Below, piece by piece: positions 1 through 5,237 of a stretch of DNA of 5,237 bases; position 1 is the stretch's first letter; each line of letters begins with the position of its first letter. The stretch lies in contig DESS01000192.1 of assembly GCA_002361335.1 (NCBI GenBank), positions 1 to 5,237 of the forward strand. Reading direction: 5' to 3'. The position numbers were made by a program, and so were the translations under genes. A model generated the notes under the pieces. The model was not told the origin of the DNA and made no database searches. It was given only the letters and a program-made list of their open reading frames with translations. The stretch comes from Richelia sp. UBA3308 (lineage in GTDB: Bacteria > Cyanobacteriota > Cyanobacteriia > Cyanobacteriales > Nostocaceae).

Positions 1-3000
1 AATGCGATCGCAAATACTCAAACTTACATTCTCGATAGTTATTTACAACCAGTTCCCATAGGTGTGATTGGTGAATTATATCTTGCTGGTGCTGGTTTAG
101 CCCGAGGTTATTTTAATAAACCCGATTTGACAGCAGAAAAATTTATTCCCAATCCCTTTGTAGAGACGCAAGGGTTCGCGTCTCTACATAATTCAAAACT
201 ATACAAAACTGGTGATTTAGTACGTTATTTACCATCAGGAAATATTGAATACGTTGGTAGATTAGATAGTCAGGTAAAAATACGGGGATATCGAATTGAA
301 ATTGGTGAGGTGGAAGCAGCTTTAAGTCAACATCCCCAAGTGCAAGAATCTGTGGTAACTGTCAGGGAAGAGGAAGAAAATAAGCTACTGATTGCTTATG
401 TTGTATTTAAGGATATTGGGAATAAAGATATTGAGGATAAAGATAATCAAATATCAATTTTACGAATACGTAATTTTTTGTCAGAGAAACTTCCCGCTTA
501 CATGATTCCTTCTGTATTCGTGGAGTTGGATGAATTACCACGTTTGCCCAATGGTAAGATAAATCGACGTTCCTTACCCCTACCTGAAGCTTTAAATCCA
601 CAATTAGAGACGACTTTTGTTGAACCACAGACGGAAATTGAAAAGGCGATCGCAAAAATCTGGCAAGATGAATTAAATGTAGAAAGAGTTGGTTTACAGG
701 ACAATTTCTTTGAGTTGGGGGGACATTCTCTATTAGGAATCAAAATCATCGCGGAGATTAACGAAAGTTTACAAGTTGATATTCCTTTACGTGGTTTGTT
801 CCTAAATCCAACTGTTGCGGGATTGGTTGAGCAAGTAGAAAATCTCAAAAATAATCAAGTAGCACCACAATCTGCGAGCTTACCCAAACTAGTACCAGAT
901 TTAAATCAACGTAACGAACCTTTTCCCCTAACTGATATTCAACAAGCATATTGGATTGGACGCAACCAAGCTTTTGAGTTAGGAAATGTCGCGACTCACG
1001 GTTATCGAGAAATTGAAACGGTAGGGTTAAGTGTTGAGCAAGTTGAGCAAGCTTTACAACAGTTGATTAACCGTCACGATATGTTGCGGGTGATTGTAGA
1101 ATCTGACGGTAGACAGCGAATTTTACCGGAAGTACCACCATATGAAATTAAAACCTTGGATTTACGTGCTTCATCTGGGGAAGAAATTGATCACGAATTA
1201 ACAAACTTACGGGATAAACTTTCTCATCAGGTGTTGTCAACGGATGAATATCCTTTGTTTGATATCCAAGCAGTGTTGTTGTCAGATGAAGATAATCGAA
1301 TCCGATTTTTGATTAGCTTTGATGTCTTGATGGGTGATGCTTGGAGTTTACAAATCCTAGCGCTAGAGTTAGTAATGTTGATTCAACAATCAAATATTCA
1401 AACAGTAAATCAATTCCCACCTTTAGAAATTTCCTTCCGGGATTATGTCTTAGCTGAAAAAGAATTTCGTAATTCAGATAAATATCAACAATCTCTAAAT
1501 TATTGGCTTTCGCGACTTGCTACCTTACCAGCTTCTCCCCAACTACCATTACAAAAAAACCCTAGCGCTATAGAAAAACCTCGCTTTATTCGTCGTAGCC
1601 ATACATTAAAGCCAGAGTTGTGGAAAAAATTAAAACAGCGCGCAACTCAAAATAATATTACTCCTTCAGGATTATTGCTGGCTGCTTTTGCAGAAATTTT
1701 GACATTTTGGAGCAATAATCCGCAATTTACCTTAAATTTAACCCTTTTCAATCGCCTACCATTACATCCCCAAGTAAATCAATTAGTTGGGGATTTTACT
1801 TCATCAACATTATTAGAAATAAATAACAGCGGTAAAGATACATTTGCGACTAGAGCCAAAAGAATTCAAGCTCAATTATGGCAGGATTTAGATAACCGTT
1901 ACGTCAGCGGAGTTGAAGTATTACGGCAATTAGCTCGCACTAAAGGACGAATGACCGGCGCATTAATGCCCGTTGTATTTACCAGCACCCTGACGCAAAA
2001 TCATTCCGAAAAATCATCTATAAATAGAACTTGGGAAGGAGAAGTTGTTTATAGCTTGAGTCAAACATCCCAAGTTTACCTCGACCATCAAGTTTCCGAA
2101 ATTAACGGATCTTTAGTTTACAACTGGGATACCATCGACGAATTATTTCCCTCGGGAATGCTTGATGATATGTTCCATTCCTACAGTAGTTTTCTAGAAC
2201 GTTTAGAGAATGAACCAGAATGGCAAAATACTACCAGACAACTATTACCATCAGCACAACTTGAAACACTTACACAAGTAAACGCTACACAAGCTGATTT
2301 AGTAAATAATTTAATCAATACAGATACACAACCGCTTTTACACAGATTATTTTTCGATAGAGTTGCCCTCAATCCAGAGAAACAAGCAATAGTCACCTCA
2401 AATATTAGTCTTAGTTATCAAGAATTGAGCGATCGCACTCAAATACTAGCGACACAATTACAAAAATTAGGAGTACAACAAAACCAACTAGTCGCAGTTG
2501 TAATGTCCAAAGGTTGGGAACAAATAGTAGCAGTCTTAGGTATTTTAACAGCAGGTGCAGCATACGTTCCCATAGATCCAGAATTACCAAAAGAAAGACG
2601 TTTTCAAATACTCCAACAAGCACAAATAAACTACGTTGTCACCCAACCCTGGTTAGATGATTCCTTGGAATGGGAAAATAACATCACCAGAATTGTAATT
2701 AAAACTTCTCCCTCCGCTCCCCCTGCTCCCCCTGCTCCCTCCGCTCCCACATCTCTCGCCTACATAATCTACACCTCCGGTTCTACGGGATTACCGAAGG
2801 GAGTAATGATTAATCATCAAGGTGCGCTAAATACAATTTTGGATATTAACCAACGCTTTGGAATCACCGAAAAAGATTCCGTTTTAGCCTTATCTTCCTT
2901 GAGTTTCGACTTATCTGTATATGATATTTTCGGAACTTTAGCCGCAGGAGCAACTATAGTTATTCCCGATGCGGATTTAGCAAAAGAACCCGCACATTGG

Positions 3001-4971
3001 GCAAATTTAATACATCAACATCAGGTTACAATTTGGAATTCCGTTCCCGCTTTAATGCAGTTGTTAGTAGAACATTTAGAATCTACCGAACAAAAAATTG
3101 ATTCCTTACGTTTAGTATTGATGAGCGGTGACTGGATACCTTTGAATCTCCCCGAAAGAATTTGGAATAGTTTTACCAGTAAAGGAACAAATACAGAAAT
3201 TATTAGCTTAGGTGGAGCAACCGAAGTTTCAATTTGGTCGATTGCTTATCCCATCAAAGAAATTAATCCTGATTGGAAAAGTATTCCTTACGGTTATCCA
3301 TTAACAAATCAACAATTTTATGTATTAAACGAAGCAATGGAACCCTGTCCGATTTGGGTAACAGGACAACTTTATATAGGTGGAATTGGATTAGCACAAG
3401 GATATTTAAATCAACCCGAATTAACAGCACAAAGGTTTATTCCCAATCCCCTTGTAGAAGATACCTCACCCCCTCCTGACGGATACCCCTCTCCTTACCA
3501 AGGAGAGGGGAAGGGGGTGAGGTTATACAAAACCGGAGATTTAGGAAGATATCTCCCAGATGGTAGCATCGAATTTTTGGGAAGAGAAGATTTTCAGGTA
3601 AAAGTAAATGGTTATCGCATTGAATTAGGAGAAATTGAAACAGTATTGCTCAAAAATCCTTTGATTCAAGAAGCTGTTGTCACAGCAATAGGAGATTTTG
3701 AGAATAAACAATTGGTAGCTTATATTGTTCCTAATCCTGTAGAAAAAATTGATTTTAAATTACAACAATTTGGTATTCGTAGGGATGAAGGTAGAAAACA
3801 AATAGAACTTCCACAACTTCAACAAGATGAGAACACAACTCAAGCTTATTTAAGAAGACAAAGTTACCGTCAGTTCCTCGAACAACCAATTAATTTAAAA
3901 CAATTTAGTCAGTGGATTGGTAGTTTAGCACAAATGCAATTAAAGGATTCTCCACTACCAAAATATCGCTACGGTTCTGCTGGTAGTCTTTATCCCGTAC
4001 AAGCTTATTTACATGTAAAAAATAATCGCATTGAAGGATTAGAACCAGGAATTTATTATTATCATCCTGCAAAACACAAATTAATTTTACTCCATCAAGA
4101 ATCAGTTATTGATAATCAGGTTTACAGCAGTAATCAAGAAATTTTTGAAAAATCTGGTTTTTCCCTATTCTTAATAGCAGAACTCGCAGCAATTACTCCC
4201 GTATACGGTGACAAAGCCAGAGATTTTTGTATGTTAGAAGCAGGTTATATCAGTCAACTTTTGATGGAAACAGCACCAGAAAATGATATTGGTTTATGTC
4301 CCATAGGAATATTAGAATTTGAAAGTATACGAGAATGGTTTAATTTAGAATCAAGTCAAATTTTATTGCATAGCTTTGTAGGTGGAAAAATTGACCCAAC
4401 TTGGACACAACAATGGATGTCTTCCCAACCCCAGCAATCAATGTCAATCTCGGAAAGATTGCGTCAATACCTCCAACAAAAACTTCCCGATTATATGGTG
4501 CCAACTCACTATATTCTATTAGATACATTACCATTAACAAGTAATGGAAAAATCGACCGTAGAGCCTTACCAAAACTGCAATTACACGGTCAAAATAACG
4601 TAGAATATGTAGCACCAGAAACAGAAATAGAAAAGGCGATCGCACAAATTTGGCAAAACGCTCTCAAACTTGAACCCATCGGAATTCATGATAATTTCTT
4701 CGAGTTGGGTGGTAATTCCTTATCCGCAACTCAAGTTATTACCCAAATGCGACAAACCTTTGAAGTAGAAATAACAATTCGTCACTTTTTTGAAGCTCCC
4801 ACAATCGCACAACAAGCGCAAGTAATTCAACAGCAACCACAACAAAATTCAGCCAATGTTGAAACAATCAAAAAAGTTGAACGAAACAGCAATGAAGAAA
4901 TATTAGAAAATATTGAAGAAATGTCCGAAGAAGATGTTGATGCTTTACTCAAAAAAATGATGGAAGAATAA
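1..4971 (+). CDS. Non-ribosomal peptide synthetase, thiazole-forming (5'-partial): A(partial)-PCP-Cy-A(Ox)-PCP-docking tail
   Basis: This is a cytosolic multimodular NRPS. The frame is open from base 1, and its first codons read as an A domain just before motif A6 (NTQTYILD...GELYLAGAGLARGY). The real start is therefore upstream, and the GTG at 64 is only an internal codon. The visible part is 1656 residues plus TAA. Domain order by codon (codon 1 = bases 1-3): A C-terminal part about 1-194, PCP 209-280 (carrier Ser243), Cy 306-738, A 779-1527 interrupted by Ox at about 1251-1472, PCP 1539-1610 (Ser1573), acidic tail 1629-1656. Known family roles predict cysteine activation, condensation and cyclisation to thiazoline, then FMN-dependent oxidation to thiazole. 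No thioesterase or reductase follows, so the chain should pass to another protein. All core motifs are intact, with no frameshift. Three repeat elements are translated in frame. The family and domain order are secure. The final product and the substrate of the first module are unknown. The gene continues beyond the left edge. Confidence 0.97.
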   Translation, partial: NAIANTQTYILDSYLQPVPIGVIGELYLAGAGLARGYFNKPDLTAEKFIPNPFVETQGFASLHNSKLYKTGDLVRYLPSGNIEYVGRLDSQVKIRGYRIEIGEVEAALSQHPQVQESVVTVREEEENKLLIAYVVFKDIGNKDIEDKDNQISILRIRNFLSEKLPAYMIPSVFVELDELPRLPNGKINRRSLPLPEALNPQLETTFVEPQTEIEKAIAKIWQDELNVERVGLQDNFFELGGHSLLGIKIIAEINESLQVDIPLRGLFLNPTVAGLVEQVENLKNNQVAPQSASLPKLVPDLNQRNEPFPLTDIQQAYWIGRNQAFELGNVATHGYREIETVGLSVEQVEQALQQLINRHDMLRVIVESDGRQRILPEVPPYEIKTLDLRASSGEEIDHELTNLRDKLSHQVLSTDEYPLFDIQAVLLSDEDNRIRFLISFDVLMGDAWSLQILALELVMLIQQSNIQTVNQFPPLEISFRDYVLAEKEFRNSDKYQQSLNYWLSRLATLPASPQLPLQKNPSAIEKPRFIRRSHTLKPELWKKLKQRATQNNITPSGLLLAAFAEILTFWSNNPQFTLNLTLFNRLPLHPQVNQLVGDFTSSTLLEINNSGKDTFATRAKRIQAQLWQDLDNRYVSGVEVLRQLARTKGRMTGALMPVVFTSTLTQNHSEKSSINRTWEGEVVYSLSQTSQVYLDHQVSEINGSLVYNWDTIDELFPSGMLDDMFHSYSSFLERLENEPEWQNTTRQLLPSAQLETLTQVNATQADLVNNLINTDTQPLLHRLFFDRVALNPEKQAIVTSNISLSYQELSDRTQILATQLQKLGVQQNQLVAVVMSKGWEQIVAVLGILTAGAAYVPIDPELPKERRFQILQQAQINYVVTQPWLDDSLEWENNITRIVIKTSPSAPPAPPAPSAPTSLAYIIYTSGSTGLPKGVMINHQGALNTILDINQRFGITEKDSVLALSSLSFDLSVYDIFGTLAAGATIVIPDADLAKEPAHWANLIHQHQVTIWNSVPALMQLLVEHLESTEQKIDSLRLVLMSGDWIPLNLPERIWNSFTSKGTNTEIISLGGATEVSIWSIAYPIKEINPDWKSIPYGYPLTNQQFYVLNEAMEPCPIWVTGQLYIGGIGLAQGYLNQPELTAQRFIPNPLVEDTSPPPDGYPSPYQGEGKGVRLYKTGDLGRYLPDGSIEFLGREDFQVKVNGYRIELGEIETVLLKNPLIQEAVVTAIGDFENKQLVAYIVPNPVEKIDFKLQQFGIRRDEGRKQIELPQLQQDENTTQAYLRRQSYRQFLEQPINLKQFSQWIGSLAQMQLKDSPLPKYRYGSAGSLYPVQAYLHVKNNRIEGLEPGIYYYHPAKHKLILLHQESVIDNQVYSSNQEIFEKSGFSLFLIAELAAITPVYGDKARDFCMLEAGYISQLLMETAPENDIGLCPIGILEFESIREWFNLESSQILLHSFVGGKIDPTWTQQWMSSQPQQSMSISERLRQYLQQKLPDYMVPTHYILLDTLPLTSNGKIDRRALPKLQLHGQNNVEYVAPETEIEKAIAQIWQNALKLEPIGIHDNFFELGGNSLSATQVITQMRQTFEVEITIRHFFEAPTIAQQAQVIQQQPQQNSANVETIKKVERNSNEEILENIEEMSEEDVDALLKKMMEE
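4..11. repeat. HIP1 octamer
   Basis: GCGATCGC, the highly iterated palindrome of many cyanobacterial genomes. It is one of four in this window and is useful mainly as a taxonomic marker. It lies inside the NRPS gene. Confidence 0.9.
159..188 (+). repeat. In-frame palindromic repeat in the A6-A7 loop of module 1
   Basis: This is a hairpin with perfect 11-base arms, TGTAGAGACGC (159-169) and GCGTCTCTACA (178-188), around an 8-base centre AAGGGTTC. The GTAGAGACGC...GCGTCTCTAC type is, to my recollection, a very common dispersed palindrome in filamentous cyanobacterial genomes. Here it is translated, giving VETQGFASLH between IPNPF and LYKTGD. A typical A domain has about seven residues (SDEPGxR-like) at this point and here there are 13. 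It occupies 30 bases, so the frame is kept. Confidence 0.85.
625..840 (+). other. Peptidyl carrier protein domain, module 1
   Basis: This is a carrier (thiolation) domain of about 72 residues. It starts at the helix EIEKAIAKIW and has the core DNFFELGGHSLLG. The serine at codon 243 (727-729) is the expected 4'-phosphopantetheine attachment site. It holds the aminoacyl or peptidyl donor for the following Cy domain. The KAIA codons contain a HIP1 octamer, as they do in the second carrier domain. A linker rich in Gln, Ser and Pro follows (about 841-915). Confidence 0.95.
646..653. repeat. HIP1 octamer in the PCP1 coding sequence
   Basis: GCGATCGC lies within the KAIA codons of the first carrier domain. 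The matching codons of the second carrier domain (4636-4643) contain the same octamer, inside a 15-base exact match GAAAAGGCGATCGCA. Confidence 0.9.
916..2215 (+). other. Heterocyclisation (Cy) domain, module 2
   Basis: This is a condensation-superfamily domain of the cyclising type. It forms the amide bond with Cys/Ser/Thr and then closes and dehydrates the ring to a thiazoline or oxazoline. The opening motif is FPLTDIQQAYWIGR (922-963), where the Cy consensus is FPLTxxQxAYxxGR. NRHDMLRVIV follows. The defining DxxxxDxxS motif reads DVLMGDAWS (1321-1347, Asp441, Asp446, Ser449), replacing the HHxxxDG of ordinary C domains. Further Cy motifs are LPASPQLPL, TPSGLLLAAFAEIL, GDFTS, PVVFTS, a SQTSQVYLDHQ stretch and the closing YNWD...LF segment. 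All expected catalytic positions are present, so the domain should be active. The adjacent A domain indicates a cysteine acceptor. Confidence 0.95.
2429..2436. repeat. HIP1 octamer in the A2 coding sequence
   Basis: GCGATCGC lies in the codons for SDRT near the start of the cysteine-activating A domain. Confidence 0.9.
2708..2748 (+). repeat. C-rich 9-base tandem repeat coding a Ser/Ala/Pro linker
   Basis: There are 4.6 copies of a nonamer in the order CTCCCTCCG, CTCCCCCTG, CTCCCCCTG, CTCCCTCCG, then CTCCC. The repeat is in frame (9 = 3 codons) and encodes PSAPPAPPAPSAP between the IVIKTS segment and motif A3 (LAYIIYTSGSTG). The pure C/T/G composition contrasts sharply with the AT-rich gene around it. 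Similar C-rich short repeats are frequent between genes in cyanobacteria. Its place before A3 is where A domains usually have a short variable linker. Confidence 0.85.
3463..3523 (+). repeat. In-frame two-part palindromic repeat in the A6-A7 loop of module 2
   Basis: The outer arms ACCTCACCCCC (3463-3473) and GGGGGTGAGGT (3513-3523) pair perfectly over 11 bases. The inner arms CCCCTCTCCTT (3486-3496) and AAGGAGAGGGG (3500-3510) also pair over 11 bases, with a 3-base loop ACC. A 12-base bulge lies on the left side and AA on the right. It resembles a dispersed repeat family I recall from Nostocales genomes. It is translated as a Pro/Gly-rich loop (TSPPPDGYPSPYQGEGKGVR), giving 23 residues between IPNPL and LYKTGD instead of about seven. 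It is much more GC-rich than its surroundings. Confidence 0.88.
3751..4416 (+). other. FMN-dependent thiazoline oxidase (Ox) domain inserted in the A domain
   Basis: About 220 residues with nitroreductase/SagB-like character sit between A8 (ending in the EIE codons near 3639, followed by LVAYIVP) and the helix before A9. Signature segments are RRQSYRQF (3853-3876, N-terminal FMN-phosphate-binding type motif), YRYGSAGSLYPV (3964-3999, the SAGxLYP motif of the family) and GLCPIG (4291-4308), preceded by the EAGYISQLLMETA helix. Family knowledge from EpoB and the myxothiazol synthetase indicates that such domains oxidise a PCP-bound thiazoline to a thiazole using FMN. The A8-A9 position matches those precedents. 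The domain boundaries are approximate. FMN binding and activity are inferred from motifs. Confidence 0.93.
4615..4830 (+). other. Peptidyl carrier protein domain, module 2
   Basis: This second carrier domain has the core DNFFELGGNSLSATQ, with the phosphopantetheine serine at codon 1573 (4717-4719). It resembles the first PCP closely at both protein and DNA level: the KAIA stretch carries HIP1 in both, and the DNFFELGG codons are nearly the same. It should carry the cysteinyl, thiazoline and thiazole intermediates. It is the last catalytic-type domain of the protein, so the chain must leave from here to a partner enzyme. Confidence 0.95.
4636..4643. repeat. HIP1 octamer in the PCP2 coding sequence
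   Basis: GCGATCGC lies within the KAIA codons of the second carrier domain, at the position equivalent to the copy at 646-653. Confidence 0.9.
4885..4968 (+). other. Probable C-terminal docking peptide
   Basis: After a Gln-rich linker (about 4825-4860) the protein ends in a charged, helix-prone tail: EEILENIEEM, then SEEDVDALLKKMMEE to the stop. Short acidic tails with an S(E/D)EExDxLL pattern are common at the C-termini of cyanobacterial NRPS and PKS subunits that hand their chain to a partner protein. With no thioesterase present, a docking role fits. The assignment is by pattern only, and the partner is not in the window. Confidence 0.65.
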
Positions 4972-4977
4972 TGTATA

Positions 4978-5005
4978 GGGCATTGTGAATTGGGCATTGG
5001 GCATG
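4978..5005. repeat. Heptanucleotide tandem repeat just after the stop codon
   Basis: Four 7-base units: GGGCATT, GTGAATT (degenerate), GGGCATT, GGGCATG. Short tandem heptamers of this kind (STRR sequences) are a known feature of heterocyst-forming cyanobacteria. The repeat begins seven bases after the TAA. Confidence 0.75.
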
Positions 5006-5140
5006 GCAAGATAGTTTGTAGGATGTGTGAATGCCTTGATAAATCATTGTTTTTATGAGTGATTTGAAGCTGTCTTCACGTACCTTCAGGTGTTCATAGA
5101 TAACGGGTAATTACTCTTTTTTGTCCAAAGTCAAACAAGG

Positions 5141-5216
5141 AAATTTTTTAGCTCTATTCAAATTTTTTAGCTCTATTCAAATTTTTTAGTTCTATTCAAA
5201 TTTTTTAGTTCTATTT
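5141..5216. repeat. 19-base direct tandem repeat, four copies
   Basis: Unit AAATTTTTTAGCTCTATTC at 5141-5159 and 5160-5178, then AAATTTTTTAGTTCTATTC at 5179-5197 and 5198-5216. The last base of the fourth copy is T instead of C. The only other difference is C or T at unit position 12, with copies 1-2 alike and copies 3-4 alike. Each unit has an A3T6 tract. The function is unknown. It lies close to the right edge, possibly upstream of another gene. Confidence 0.92.
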
Positions 5217-5237
5217 TGGGATTATAGCCTAAAGAAA

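Larger units (their letters stand above)
1..582 (+). other. Adenylation domain, module 1 (C-terminal part only)
   Basis: This part runs from just before motif A6 to A10. Motifs seen are A6 GELYLAGAGLARGY (70-111), A7 YKTGDLVRY, A8 GRLDSQVKIRGYRIEIGEVE, A9 LPAYMIP (490-510) and A10 NGKINRR with the catalytic lysine at codon 186 (556-558). The A4-A5 region that carries the specificity pocket lies left of the window, so the amino acid loaded here cannot be read. A8 and A9 are joined by an ordinary short subdomain with no inserted enzyme, unlike module 2. The A6-A7 loop carries an in-frame palindromic repeat at 159-188. Confidence 0.95.
2335..4580 (+). other. Cysteine-activating adenylation domain, module 2, split by an oxidase insert
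   Basis: This domain activates an amino acid as its aminoacyl-AMP and loads it onto the following PCP. Motifs include A3 YTSGSTGLPKG (2770-2802), A4 FDLSVYDIF, the A5 region SLGGATEVSIW, A7 LYKTGDLGRY (3523-3552), A8 GREDFQVKVNGYRIELGE (from 3580), A9 LPDYMVP (4483-4503) and A10 NGKIDRR with lysine at codon 1517 (4549-4551). By alignment to GrsA positions the pocket reads D970, L971, Y974, N1013, L1040, S1042, L1070, I1078, W1079, K1517. This is DLYNLSLIWK, a published cysteine code. The domain is much longer than the usual 500 or so residues because of the Ox insertion between A8 and A9, a palindrome-encoded loop between A6 and A7, and a Pro/Ala linker before A3. Confidence 0.94.
4972..5237. 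other. Non-coding 3' flank without a visible gene
   Basis: From the NRPS stop codon to the window end there is no convincing open reading frame on either strand, no tRNA-like fold that I can see, and no GC-rich hairpin followed by a T run that would make a clear intrinsic terminator. It contains a heptad repeat at its start and a 19-base tandem repeat at its end, separated by about 135 bases of unremarkable AT-rich sequence. The next gene, if co-directional, starts beyond the window, so the synthetase is not tightly followed by its partner gene. Confidence 0.75.

Noticed and set aside
64..66. GTG as the start codon of the synthetase
   Set aside because: The 21 codons before it are open in the same frame and encode the stretch leading into motif A6 of the A domain, so the gene begins left of the window.
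1357..1366. Perfect 10-base palindrome CTAGCGCTAG, with TAGCGCTA again near 1563
   Set aside because: It lies in Cy-domain coding sequence with no loop or repeat context. Short palindromes like this occur by chance.
3273..3479. Plus-strand 68-codon frame in another phase
   Set aside because: It overlaps motifs A5-A6 of the A domain, which are intact in the main frame. It has no independent support.
3751..4416. The oxidase region as a separately inserted mobile gene
   Set aside because: It is in frame, has matching base composition, and sits at the A8-A9 site known for Ox domains in thiazole-forming synthetases, so it is a normal embedded domain.
4340..4645. Minus-strand open frame of 101 codons, and similar ones at 407-655, 498-848, 2181-2396 and 2411-2623
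   Set aside because: They lie antisense to conserved NRPS domains, show no recognisable protein motif, and are best explained as shadows of the real gene.
4827..5009. Minus-strand 60-codon frame starting in the heptad repeat
   Set aside because: Its first residues (MPCPMPNSQCP) are just the translated heptad repeat, and the rest is antisense to the docking tail.
5014..5033. GTAGGATGTGTGAATGCC resembling part of a dispersed cyanobacterial repeat
   Set aside because: Only one partial arm is seen, with no pairing partner, so it cannot be called a repeat from this window.
5041..5077. Possible terminator hairpin downstream of the gene (AAATCA/TGATTT at 5041-5065, GAAG/CTTC at 5066-5077)
   Set aside because: The stems are short or AT-only, loops are large for their size, and no T run follows. 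They are not convincing as an intrinsic terminator.
5121..5160. Promoter for a gene to the right (TTGTCC as a -35-like box)
   Set aside because: No matching -10 box lies at proper spacing and no gene start is visible to support it.

Overview
The window is almost entirely one large non-ribosomal peptide synthetase (NRPS) gene, read on the + strand. It is open at the left edge and ends with TAA at 4971. A 266-base non-coding stretch follows, and no further gene is visible in it. The DNA looks cyanobacterial, probably from a filamentous heterocyst-type (Nostocales-like) genome. The evidence is AT-rich coding sequence, four HIP1 octamers (GCGATCGC), palindromic repeats of the GTAGAGACGC...GCGTCTCTAC and CCTCACCCCC...GGGGGTGAGG types, and a short heptanucleotide tandem repeat just after the stop codon. 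The assignment rests on recognising these repeats, not on a database search.

The visible 1656 residues carry, in order: the C-terminal part of an adenylation (A) domain (1-582); a peptidyl carrier protein (PCP, 625-840); a heterocyclisation (Cy) domain with an intact DxxxxDxxS motif (916-2215); a second A domain whose pocket residues read D-L-Y-N-L-S-L-I-W-K, the known cysteine code (2335-4580); an FMN-dependent thiazoline oxidase (Ox) embedded in that A domain between motifs A8 and A9 (about 3751-4416); a second PCP (4615-4830); and a short acidic C-terminal tail that looks like a docking peptide (4885-4968). There is no thioesterase or reductase. Cy, Cys-A with Ox, and PCP together predict that cysteine is condensed onto the residue loaded by the upstream module, cyclised to a thiazoline and oxidised to a thiazole. 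The thiazolyl chain would then be handed to a separate NRPS or PKS protein.

The most unusual feature is repeat DNA translated in frame inside the synthetase. Both A domains carry a perfect-arm palindromic element in the same place, the loop between motifs A6 and A7. The two elements belong to different families: a simple 30-base hairpin in module 1 and a 61-base two-part hairpin in module 2. A third repeat, 4.6 copies of a C-rich 9-mer, encodes a Ser/Ala/Pro linker just upstream of motif A3 in the second A domain. The 3' non-coding stretch has a heptad repeat and four copies of a 19-base unit near the right edge.

The enzymology is a known type (thiazole-forming modules of the epothilone and myxothiazol kind). 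I do not see an entirely new system. The product cannot be named from this window because the specificity pocket of the first A domain and all flanking genes lie outside it.
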